Source: JAMXLO01 sp963791495 (GTDB lineage: Bacteria > Pseudomonadota > Alphaproteobacteria > Acetobacterales > Acetobacteraceae). Taken from it: 64,000 nucleotides of DNA. The position numbers were made by a program, and so were the translations under genes. The stretch covers positions 310,001-374,000 of the forward strand of contig CAWBST010000023.1 in assembly GCA_963791495.1 (NCBI GenBank), written 5' to 3'. Below the pieces are notes generated by a model that worked only from the letters and a program-made list of their open reading frames with translations, was not told the DNA's origin and ran no database searches. Below, piece by piece: positions 56,445 to 64,000 of this stretch. How positions within the stretch are numbered: position 1 is the first letter of the stretch; the number at the start of each line of letters is the position of its first letter.

Positions 56445-56879
56445 ATGAGAATGCTAAAGACACTCGGCGTCTTCTCTGGACTTGCAATTCTTGTTGGCGC
56501 TGCTGGCGTGGCGCGCGCTGGTGATGCCTGCAAGAACGTCAGATTTGAGTTGGTGAACAACAGATCAAAAACGATCGTGTTCAACAGTGTCGACTACGAC
56601 AACGATGTCGCAGCCAACAATCCAAAGCACGAAAGGATATACAACTCCACGCTAGAGAGGTGCTATTCGGGAGCGACCTGTCATTCATTCGGCGACAATC
56701 TGACGGATGCGGAAGGTGAAAACCTTACGAATTTTGTATTTCATTTCAATGAGTACAATTCAAACGGCATAAAGATCGATCAGGATTGGATCACGCAACC
56801 CAAGGTGCCAGACGTCAAGCGGTGCACCGCCAATCGAACGTATGGCGGTTCAAAGGACAATCCATGGACCGTTAACTAA
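56445..56879 (+). CDS. Small secreted protein
   Basis: A 144-residue protein from ATG 56445, behind GGGAGATAAAAT. The signal peptide (LKTLGVFSGLAILVGAAGVARA) is followed by a mature part with four cysteines in CKNVRFELVNN, CYSGATCHSF and KRCTANRTYG that could form two disulfides. It is Asn- and Lys-rich and less GC-biased than its neighbours, which suggests acquisition. No enzyme motif is visible. Function unknown. Confidence 0.7.
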   Translation: MRMLKTLGVFSGLAILVGAAGVARAGDACKNVRFELVNNRSKTIVFNSVDYDNDVAANNPKHERIYNSTLERCYSGATCHSFGDNLTDAEGENLTNFVFHFNEYNSNGIKIDQDWITQPKVPDVKRCTANRTYGGSKDNPWTVN

Positions 56880-57121
56880 CAACGGGTCTGGGCTGCTCAC
56901 GCTGCCCCTGATTGGACTTCCGCTTACCATACGCCACTGAGGCTCCCTGAACTGAGCGTGCCGCGAAGTTGATCGATGTGTCGGAGACATTGTCGTGTCT
57001 CCGCAATGTCGCCGATCGCGTGCTCCGAGCACTTTATCTCGGTCCCGACAAGATCGGAGGGTTCCTTGCCGCGCGCAGCGAAATTGCCCTCGTCGGGGCT
57101 GCGCCCGATCCGGCCGGGTGG

Positions 57122-57844
57122 CTACACCGCCACCTGCATCTCGCCGAGATAAGCCTCGCGGATCAGCGGGTTCTGCCGGAGCTCCGATGCGGTGCCGGAC
57201 AGCACCACCTGTCCGGTCTGCAGCACGTAAGCCCGATGCGCGATGGACAGCGCCATGTTGGCGTTCTGCTCCACCATGAAGATCGTGGTGCCCTGCCGGT
57301 TGATCTCCTGGATGATGTCGAACACCTGCTCGACATAGATCGGCGACAGGCCCATCGATGGTTCGTCCATGCACAGCAGCTTCGGTCGCGCCATCAGCGC
57401 GCGCCCCATCGCCACCATCTGCTGCTCGCCGCCCGACAGCGTGCCGGCGATCTGGGTGCGCCGCTCTTTCACGCGCGGGAACAGCGAATAGACACGCTCC
57501 AGATCCTGATCGAATTCGGCACCGCGCTTGCGGAGATAGGCGCCCATCTCAAGGTTCTCGAACACGGTCATGCGCGGGAACAGCCGGCGCGCCTCCAGCA
57601 CCGGCGCGATGCCGCGGCGAACGCGTTCGGCGGTGGGCATGCGCTCGATCGCCTCACCCTGATAGATCAGGGTCCCGCGTGCGGGGCGTACCACGCCCAT
57701 GATGGTCTTCATGGTCGTGGACTTGCCTGATGCATTGCCACCGAGCAGCGACACGATCTCACCGTCCCCGATCGTGTAGTTGACCTGCTTCAGGACGTGA
57801 AGGTCGCCGTAGTAGGTGTCGATATCCTTGAATTCAAGCAGCAT
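57122..57844 (-). CDS. livF: Branched-chain amino-acid ABC transporter ATPase LivF
   Basis: A 240-residue ATPase with Walker A GGNASGKST at residues 35-43, signature LSGGEQQMVAMGRAL and Walker B LLCMDEPSMGLSP, the last being LivF-like. The glycine-rich loop has Ala where many LivF proteins have Gly. It overlaps the LivM-LivG fusion by 11 bases. Last gene of the liv operon. Confidence 0.93.
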   Translation of the reverse strand: MLLEFKDIDTYYGDLHVLKQVNYTIGDGEIVSLLGGNASGKSTTMKTIMGVVRPARGTLIYQGEAIERMPTAERVRRGIAPVLEARRLFPRMTVFENLEMGAYLRKRGAEFDQDLERVYSLFPRVKERRTQIAGTLSGGEQQMVAMGRALMARPKLLCMDEPSMGLSPIYVEQVFDIIQEINRQGTTIFMVEQNANMALSIAHRAYVLQTGQVVLSGTASELRQNPLIREAYLGEMQVAV

Positions 57845-59882
57845 GGGTTGCCCCCACGCCCGCCAGCGATGCCTGCGCGTTGCGGCCGAGATACGCGCGC
57901 AGCACCTCTTCGTTGCGCCGCACCTCGTCCGGCTTGCCGTGCGCGATCACCTCGCCGTGGTCAAGCACATAGACCGTGTCGGCCAGCGTGGTCACCACAT
58001 CGAGCTTGTGCTCGATCAGCAGCACGGTCAGCCCAAGCCCGTTCAAACTCTTGATCTGCTCCGCGAGTTCCAGCGTCTCTGCCGGATTCATTCCCGCCGT
58101 CGGCTCATCCAGCAGCAGAATGCGCGGCCGCGAGGCCAGCGCGCGCGCGATCTCGATGCGGCGGCGATTGGCGTAGGACAAGCCGGCAACCACCTGCGTT
58201 ATGCGCGGCGTCAGACGGTTGCCGAAGATCGAGAATATCTCCATCGCCCACTCGCGCGCCTGTGCCTCCTCGGCGTTGGTTCCAGGTGGGCGAAAGATTG
58301 CGGCCACCGTGCCTGTCTTCAGCCGCGCGTGCTGGCCGACCAGCGCATTCTCCATCACTGTCAGGTTGGCGAACAGCCGCAGGTTCTGGAACGTGCGCGC
58401 GATGCCCTTTTCAAGGATCTGGTAGTCTTGCAGTCCCATGATCTCTTCACCGTGGAAGCGGATCGAACCTTCCTCGGCTTCCACCAGCCCGGTGATGACG
58501 TTGAAGAGCGTGGACTTCCCCGATCCGTTCGGCCCGATGACGGCGACCACACTGCCCTTCGGCACCACCAGCTCCACGTTGTTCAACGCGGTGAGGCCGC
58601 CAAATCGCACGGTGACATTCTGCACATCCAGCGCCGGCTCTCCGGTGCGCTTATCGCCGCCCAGCCCATGCAGCTTCAGATCGGTGAAGCCGCCGCGCCT
58701 GATCTCGGCTTGCTGCTGTTCTATGGTCAGCGCCGCCTGCTGTCGTGTCGCGGGGATCAGGCCCTGACGTCGGAACAGCATCATGCCGACCAGGATGAAG
58801 CCGAATATCAACTCGATCGACGGTACCAGGTCGATGTGCTGCAGCCAGTTGTTGTCGACGAGGCGGCCGAGTGCGTGCAGCCACTCGGAAAGGTCCTGAA
58901 GCCACCATGACTGCAGAAGCTGCAGGATGAACGCGCCCAGCACCACGCCCCAGACACTGCCGATGCCGCCGAACACAATCATCACCAGGATCATCACGGA
59001 GACGGGGAAGCCGAACATCTCCGGAGTCGCCGTCTGCAGCTTGGCAACGTAGAACACGCCGGTCATGCCGCCGAATGCCGCGCCGATGGCGAAGGCCAGC
59101 AGCTTGTATTTCGTGCGATTGATCCCCATCACGCCGGCGGCGATCTCATCCTCGCGGATCGCCATCCAGGCACGCCCTATTCGCGAATCCCGCAACCGGA
59201 TGCTGATGAAGACCAAGAGCGCCACCATGGCGATCGCGACATAGTAGTAAGGCCGCGCATCGACGCCGAAGCTCCAGCCGAACAGCTTCGGTGCGGCGAC
59301 GCCGTTGAGGCCGGCGGCGCCATTGGTCAGGTCCGACCAGTTGCGCACCACGATCGGCACGATCTCGCCAAACCCCAACGTGACGATGGCCAGGTAGTCG
59401 CCTCTCAGCCGCAGCGTCGGTGCGCCGAACAGGATGCCGAAGAACGCCGCAAGGCCCGCGGCGAGTGGCAGGCCGAGCCAGAACGATAGCGTGAAGTGCA
59501 CGATGCTGCCGTCGCCGGTCTCGGCCGGCATCTTCGCCACGAGACCCAGGAAGTGGAACGGTTCCCAGAACGCGCTCCACTCGGGCTGCAGCTGGAAGGC
59601 GGTCAGGATGCCGTAGGTGTAGGCACCGATGGCGAAGAACGCGGCATAGCCAAGATCGAGCAGGCCGGCGAAGCCGACTACGATATTCAGTCCCAGCGCG
59701 AGCGTGGCATAGGCAGCGGCGTTGGCCATGCTGTCCACGTCGGCATCGTTGTCATGCAGGAAGGGGAAGGCAATCGCGGCCGCCGTGAGAAGGATCAGGC
59801 AGAGGCGGCGGCGCTTTGCCTCGGGGATCCGTGCGAACGGTCGCGTCAGGACGGACACAGCGGCCGAAGCGGTGGCGTTCAT
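57834..59882 (-). CDS. LivM-LivG fusion: permease plus ATPase of a branched-chain amino-acid transporter
   Basis: One 682-residue frame. Residues 25-370 are a LivM permease with about eight to ten membrane segments and the LGFGEIVPIVVRNW and VMGINRTKYKLLAFAIGAAFGG family regions. After a linker (residues 375-415) comes a LivG ATPase with Walker A GPNGSGKST at about 450-458, LSYANRRRIEIARAL signature and LLLDEPTAGMNP Walker B. Separate livM and livG genes are the rule in many bacteria; fused forms are known. There is no stop or start between the halves. Confidence 0.93.
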   Translation of the reverse strand: MNATASAAVSVLTRPFARIPEAKRRRLCLILLTAAAIAFPFLHDNDADVDSMANAAAYATLALGLNIVVGFAGLLDLGYAAFFAIGAYTYGILTAFQLQPEWSAFWEPFHFLGLVAKMPAETGDGSIVHFTLSFWLGLPLAAGLAAFFGILFGAPTLRLRGDYLAIVTLGFGEIVPIVVRNWSDLTNGAAGLNGVAAPKLFGWSFGVDARPYYYVAIAMVALLVFISIRLRDSRIGRAWMAIREDEIAAGVMGINRTKYKLLAFAIGAAFGGMTGVFYVAKLQTATPEMFGFPVSVMILVMIVFGGIGSVWGVVLGAFILQLLQSWWLQDLSEWLHALGRLVDNNWLQHIDLVPSIELIFGFILVGMMLFRRQGLIPATRQQAALTIEQQQAEIRRGGFTDLKLHGLGGDKRTGEPALDVQNVTVRFGGLTALNNVELVVPKGSVVAVIGPNGSGKSTLFNVITGLVEAEEGSIRFHGEEIMGLQDYQILEKGIARTFQNLRLFANLTVMENALVGQHARLKTGTVAAIFRPPGTNAEEAQAREWAMEIFSIFGNRLTPRITQVVAGLSYANRRRIEIARALASRPRILLLDEPTAGMNPAETLELAEQIKSLNGLGLTVLLIEHKLDVVTTLADTVYVLDHGEVIAHGKPDEVRRNEEVLRAYLGRNAQASLAGVGATHAA

Positions 59883-59895
59883 GCGCAGCGCCCTC

Positions 59896-60825
59896 TCATG
59901 ACTTGTTGGGCGCGATGCGCCCGAACAGGCCGGCCGGCTTGAACACCAGCACCAGCACCAGGATCGAGAAGATGATGACGTCGGTCCACGCGGTGGCGAT
60001 GAACTGCCCGCCCATCGCCTCGATCAGCCCGATCAGCACACCCCCCACCATCGCGCCCGGCACGTTGCCGATGCCGCCCAGTACCGCGGCGGTGAAGGCG
60101 CGCAGGCCGGCCGTGAAGCCGATGATGAAGCTGGTGAAATTATAGTAGAGCCCGAAGATAAGACCTCCGGCGCCAGCCAGCGCGGAGCCGAGGAAGAAGG
60201 CCATCATGATGACCTTGTCCACTTCGACCCCCATCATGCGCGCGGCCTCCGCGTCTTGCGCGGTGGCGCGCATCGCCTTGCCGATCCGGCTACGCTGCAC
60301 GAACATGTAGAGCGCGGCCATCAGCAGCAATGCGATCGCCCAGATCAGTACGACGCGGAAATCGAGCGTTGCGCCCTCGATCTGCCAGCGGATCGCCGGC
60401 ATCGGGTTGGGGAAGTTCTTCGAATCCGCGCCGACCGTCAGCAGGATCACGTTGAACAGGATGTAGGAGACGCCGATCGACGTGATCATCGCCGCCGGCC
60501 CCTTGACGTTGCGAAGGGGACGCAGGGTTATCCTCTCGACCAGGACTCCTAGACCGCCGCAGAACACCATGGTGATCAGAAAAGCCGCCAGCAGCACGCC
60601 GGCGAGCGGCAGTCCGGTCAGGATCACCTCCTGGCCAGACAACCCGAACGCTTCCAGCACGAACAACGCGACGAACGAGCCGATCATGAACACGTTGAAA
60701 TGCGAGAAGTTGATCAGCTCGAGGATGCCGTAGACCAGGGTGAACCCGAGCGCCAGCAGCGAGTACATCGCGCCCAGGCTCAGCCCGTTGATCGTCTGCT
60801 GCAGCAGCAGATCGAACGTGGTCAT
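59896..60825 (-). CDS. livH: Branched-chain amino-acid ABC transporter permease LivH
   Basis: A 309-residue membrane protein from ATG 60825 (MTTFDLLLQQTINGLSLGAM). It has about eight membrane segments, the family region LVYGILELINFSHFNVFMIG, the cytoplasmic loop KAMRATAQDAEAARMMGVEVD that docks on the ATPases, and GGIGNVPGAMVGG near the end. It lies 13 bases upstream of the LivM-LivG gene and 14 bases after the broken binding-protein gene. Confidence 0.93.
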   Translation of the reverse strand: MTTFDLLLQQTINGLSLGAMYSLLALGFTLVYGILELINFSHFNVFMIGSFVALFVLEAFGLSGQEVILTGLPLAGVLLAAFLITMVFCGGLGVLVERITLRPLRNVKGPAAMITSIGVSYILFNVILLTVGADSKNFPNPMPAIRWQIEGATLDFRVVLIWAIALLLMAALYMFVQRSRIGKAMRATAQDAEAARMMGVEVDKVIMMAFFLGSALAGAGGLIFGLYYNFTSFIIGFTAGLRAFTAAVLGGIGNVPGAMVGGVLIGLIEAMGGQFIATAWTDVIIFSILVLVLVFKPAGLFGRIAPNKS

Positions 60826-60839
60826 TGCGCCGCGCGCCT

Positions 60840-62072
60840 TTAGGACTGCGGCGCCACGCCGATATAGTGATATTGCCGCGACACGTCGTCCGGTCGCGCG
60901 CTCTTGTCCTGCTGAATCTGGAACACGCTCACAGTGCGGTCCTTCAGGTCGCCGTTCTCGTCGAACGACACCACGCCCTGGATGGTCGGCACCTTGGCAG
61001 TCTGCAATCGCGTCGCGCACCGCCTCACGCGTCACCGGTTTGCCAGTGGCCGCCACACGCTTGATCGCGTCGATCATCACCAGCGCCGCGTCGTAAGAAG
61101 TAATGGCATAGTCATCGGCGCGCCTTGTTGTACCTGCGGAAATAGGCATCGACGAACTGCTGCGCCTTCTGGTCGCCGACAACGTGAGGCGAGGCGAGCG
61201 TGCCGTACCACCCCTCGTTCGCCGGATAGCCGACCGCCGACAGCATCGTCGGGCTCACCACGCCGTCGCCGCCGCCCTTGATCATCTTGGGAACGATGTC
61301 ATAGCTCTGCTTGGCGAGCTTCACGCCCGCCTGACCGACGCCTCCGTAATAGATCGCGTCGGGATTCATCGACTTGATCTTGGTCAGGATCGCCGTGTAA
61401 TCAGCAGCCTTCGGGTCGAGCCGATCGCGGCCCAGTCACCTTGACGCCCTTTTTTACCGCCTGCTTCTCAAACGCATCCGCCATGCCGACGCCATAGGCG
61501 CCGCTGTCGTCCAGCACGAACACGGACTTCACCTTCAAAACGTCGGCATAAAAGTTGGCCATGTTGGGGCCCTGGTAGGCGTCGGTGGTCACGGTGCGGA
61601 AGTAAATCGGCTTGCCCGCCGGACGGTACTGCTCGGCGAATTTCGGGTCGGAGATATCTGGATTGGTCGAACTCGGGGTGATGGTTGCCAGCCCGCCCTG
61701 GCTCAGGATCGGCGCCATCGCCTTGCCAGCACCGCTCATCTCGGGCCCCAGCGCGCCTACCACATCGTGGTCGGACACCATCTTGCGCGCGTTGGTGGCA
61801 GCCTGTGCAGGATCGTACTGCCCGGCGGTCGCGGTGCCATCGTCGAGCATCAGCAGCTCGAGCTTGTAGCCGGGGATGCCATTGCCCTCGTTGGCCGCAT
61901 CAATCGCCATCATGATGCCGTTCTTGTCGCGGGTGGCGCTCTCGGAATCCGCCCCGGTGAGCGAGAGGTCGATGCCGATCTTCACCACCTTGTCGGCGGC
62001 GAAAGAGGGGCCGCCCGTCATTGCGACGGCGACGATGGCGATGCAAGCCAGTGCGGCTTCGCGACGTGTCAT
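60840..62072 (-). pseudogene. Branched-chain amino-acid-type substrate-binding protein, three frameshifts
   Basis: Paralogue of the intact gene at 62175-63410. It starts at ATG 62072 with a signal peptide (AALACIAIVAVAMTGGPSFA) and follows it closely through YDPAQAATNARKMV and YFRTVTTDAYQGPNMANF. The frame breaks at a CCC run (61431-61433, after KVTG), near 61119 (after RRYNK) and near 61005 (after RDAI), each one extra base. All later blocks (NPDAIYYGGV, DDYAITSYDAALVMIDAIKR, FQIQQDKS) remain in one frame or another. Three breaks in one gene argue for decay or a poor local consensus. Confidence 0.9.
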
Positions 62073-62174
62073 ACTATGAAGTCTCCCAGCTCTTGGTATC
62101 GTTGTAAGCAAACGCCGTGCCTGTAGCACGGTCCGGGGTCCAGGACACCAGCGCCCCAGACCCCGGAGCCGTCG

Positions 62175-63410
62175 TCAGGACTGCGGTGCGACGGCGATGT
62201 ATTTGTATTGCGCCGACACGTCGGTCAGCGGCTTGGTTGTATCCTTCTTGATCTGGAACACGCTGACCGTACGGTCTGCCAGGTCGCCGTTATCGTCGAA
62301 CGACACCGTGCCCTGGATGGTTGGCACCTTAGCGGTCTGGATCGCGTCGCGTACGTTCTCGCGCGTCACGGGCTTGCCGGCAGCCACGACGCGCTTGACG
62401 CTGTCGATGATCACCAGCGACGCATCGTAGGCGGTGATGGTGTAGTCGTCTGGTGAATCGTTGAAGCGGCCCTTGAAGGCGGCGATGAACTGCGCGGCTT
62501 TGTTGTCTTCAACCAAGTGCGGCGCGGCGATTGAGGTATACCAGCCTTCGACCGCCGGGAAACCGGCGCCGCTCAGCAGATCCGAACTGGTCATGCCATC
62601 TGGGCCGCCCTTGATGACTTTCGGGATGATGTCATAGGCCTGCTTGGCGAGCTTCACGCCTGCCTGAGTCACGCCGCCATAGTAGATCGCGTCAGGGTTC
62701 AGCGACTTGATCTTGGTCAGGATGGCCGTGTAGTCGGCCGCCTTCGGATCCAGCCGGTCGCGGCCAACAACCTTGATCCCCTTGGCCTCCGCCTGCTTCT
62801 GGAATGAATCCGCCACGCCGACACCGAACGCTCCGCTGTCGTCCAGAACGTAGACCGACTTCACGTTGAGCTTTTCGGCGAAGAAGTTCGCCATGTTGGG
62901 GCCCTGATAGGCGTCGGTGGTCACGGTGCGGAAGTAGATCGGCTTGCCGGCCGGGCGATATTGCTCGGCGAATTTCGGGCTGGTGATGTCGGGATTGGTC
63001 GATGAAGGCGTGATCGTCGCCAGCCCTCCCTGGCTCAGGATCGGCGTCATCGCCTTGCCGGCGCCGCTCATCTGGGGGCCGATCGCCGCCACCACATCCC
63101 TGTCCGCGACCATCTTGCGCGCGTTGGTCGCTGCCTGCGCGGGGTCGTACTGGCCCGCGGTCGCCGTCCCGTCGTCCGTTACCAGCAGGTCGAACTTGTA
63201 GCCGGGCACGGCAGTTCCTTCATTCGCCGCGTCGAACGCCATCACGATGGCATTCTTGACACGGCCTGCACCCTGGGAGTCCGCGCCGGTCAGCGATAGA
63301 TCCACCCCGATCTTGATCACCTTGTCAGCGGCGTGCACCGGACCCGAGCCGGCGATCCCGACGAGGGTCGTCGCCGTGGCGGCGAGGAGTGTTTGGCGTC
63401 TGGTCAGCAT
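62175..63410 (-). CDS. Branched-chain amino-acid-type ABC substrate-binding protein (LivJ-like)
   Basis: A 411-residue periplasmic binding protein (type I fold). The start ATG 63410 gives a signal peptide with RRQTLLAATATTLVGIAGSG. Family regions are KIGVDLSLTGADSQGAGRVK, MSGAGKAMTPILSQGGLATI and NPDAIYYGGVTQAGVKLAKQ. It is intact and the only complete one of three tandem copies. It should deliver branched-chain amino acids or other small organic acids to the LivH/LivM-G/LivF permease downstream. Confidence 0.92.
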   Translation of the reverse strand: MLTRRQTLLAATATTLVGIAGSGPVHAADKVIKIGVDLSLTGADSQGAGRVKNAIVMAFDAANEGTAVPGYKFDLLVTDDGTATAGQYDPAQAATNARKMVADRDVVAAIGPQMSGAGKAMTPILSQGGLATITPSSTNPDITSPKFAEQYRPAGKPIYFRTVTTDAYQGPNMANFFAEKLNVKSVYVLDDSGAFGVGVADSFQKQAEAKGIKVVGRDRLDPKAADYTAILTKIKSLNPDAIYYGGVTQAGVKLAKQAYDIIPKVIKGGPDGMTSSDLLSGAGFPAVEGWYTSIAAPHLVEDNKAAQFIAAFKGRFNDSPDDYTITAYDASLVIIDSVKRVVAAGKPVTRENVRDAIQTAKVPTIQGTVSFDDNGDLADRTVSVFQIKKDTTKPLTDVSAQYKYIAVAPQS

Positions 63411-63432
63411 GTACTCGTCTCCCTGAGATAAA

Positions 63433-64000
63433 TCACGATTGCGGCGCGACGCCGACGTAATGGTACTGGTGCACCATGTCGTCGGCGGAGTAGCTAGCGT
63501 CTTTCCTGATCTGGAACACGCTGATCGTACGATCCTGTAGGTCCCCGTTGGCATCGAAGGCGATCGGGCCCTGCAGCGTCTTCACCTTGGCGGTCTGGAT
63601 GTAGTCGCGGACGTTGTCGCGGGTGACATCCTTCCTGTCGGCGATCAGCCGCCTCACCGCGTCAGCGATCGCCATCGCCGCGTCATACGCGGTGATTGCG
63701 TAGTCGGAAGGAGCCATGTTGTACTTGGCCTCATACTGCTTTACCCAGGCATCGGCCGCCTTGTCCTCGGTGGTGTGCGGGGCAGCGATAGTAGCGTACC
63801 AGCCGTCGGCGGCTGGGAAGCCGGCGGCGGACAGCATCTCCGCGGAGTACATGCCGTCTCCGCCACCCTTGATCGCCTTCGGCAGAATATCGTACGACTG
63901 CTTCGCCAGCTTCACACCCGCCTGGCTGACCCCGCCATAATATAGCGCGTCCGGGTTGAGCGACTTTATCTTGGTCAGGACCGTTGTGTAGTCGGCCGCC
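63433..64000 (-). CDS. LivJ-like substrate-binding protein, C-terminal part (runs off window)
   Basis: The last 188 codons of a third binding-protein paralogue; its start lies beyond base 64000. Shared blocks with the other copies include LTKIKSLNPDA, YYGGVSQAGVKLAKQSYDIL and YIQTAKVKTLQG, ending HQYHYVGVAPQS. No frameshift in the visible part. It lies 22 bases upstream of the intact copy. Confidence 0.9.
   Translation of the reverse strand, partial: AADYTTVLTKIKSLNPDALYYGGVSQAGVKLAKQSYDILPKAIKGGGDGMYSAEMLSAAGFPAADGWYATIAAPHTTEDKAADAWVKQYEAKYNMAPSDYAITAYDAAMAIADAVRRLIADRKDVTRDNVRDYIQTAKVKTLQGPIAFDANGDLQDRTISVFQIRKDASYSADDMVHQYHYVGVAPQS

Overview
The window is GC-rich DNA from what looks like an alphaproteobacterium, most likely of the Acetobacteraceae/Rhodospirillales kind. 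This is inferred from gene content (twin-arginine-type peptide-binding proteins, a CoxS/L/M-type molybdo-hydroxylase, Liv transporters, small conserved proteins of that group); no rRNA or tRNA is present to confirm it. Backbone genes flank one large integrated element.

Left backbone (1-19750): a partial amidohydrolase and an RraA-like protein diverge from an Asp/Glu racemase and a UDP-glucuronate decarboxylase. Next come a frameshifted FAD amino-acid oxidase, two tandem peptide-binding proteins, an alpha/beta hydrolase, a broken F420-reductase-like gene, a methyltransferase, a molybdenum hydroxylase operon (S, L, broken M), a PIN toxin with an HTH-fused antitoxin, a complete dipeptide ABC transporter (dppBCDF-like), a GtrA protein and the 5' part of a polyprenyl sugar transferase.

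Integrated element (about 19734-52356, 32.6 kb): it splits the sugar-transferase gene inside the codons for its conserved WKLRTM motif. A 17-bp direct repeat (TGGAAGCTCCGCACGAT) lies at both junctions, and joining across it restores the reading frame. A P4-type tyrosine integrase sits just inside the right end, and likely integrase arm sites lie inside both ends. Contents from left to right: a module of predicted secreted proteins and small conserved proteins with IS3 and integrase remnants and a complete IS256-family element; a five-gene defence-like operon (30387-43227) with a DUF499-type ATPase, a short PglZ-like protein, a DUF1156-type DNA methylase, an unknown 167-aa protein and an SNF2-family helicase; then a replication/excision module with two AlpA-like HTH cassettes, a P4-type primase-helicase, a DUF5681 protein, a solitary DNA methylase, two unknown minus-strand proteins and the integrase.

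The operon resembles BREX type 3 in its parts but has a different order and lacks recognisable brxA and brxF. It appears inactive as read: an IS21-family element with a 7-bp target duplication interrupts the methylase, and the ATPase and methylase each carry single-base frameshifts.

Right backbone (52357-64000): the 3' part of the sugar transferase, a family 2 glycosyltransferase, a frameshifted threonine aldolase, an amidohydrolase, a small secreted protein, and a branched-chain amino-acid transporter (LivF, a LivM-LivG fusion, LivH and three tandem LivJ-like binding proteins, one with three frameshifts and one cut by the window end).

Single-base frameshifts occur both in the backbone and in the island, several of them in short homopolymers. 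Consensus errors are therefore a serious alternative to true gene decay throughout.
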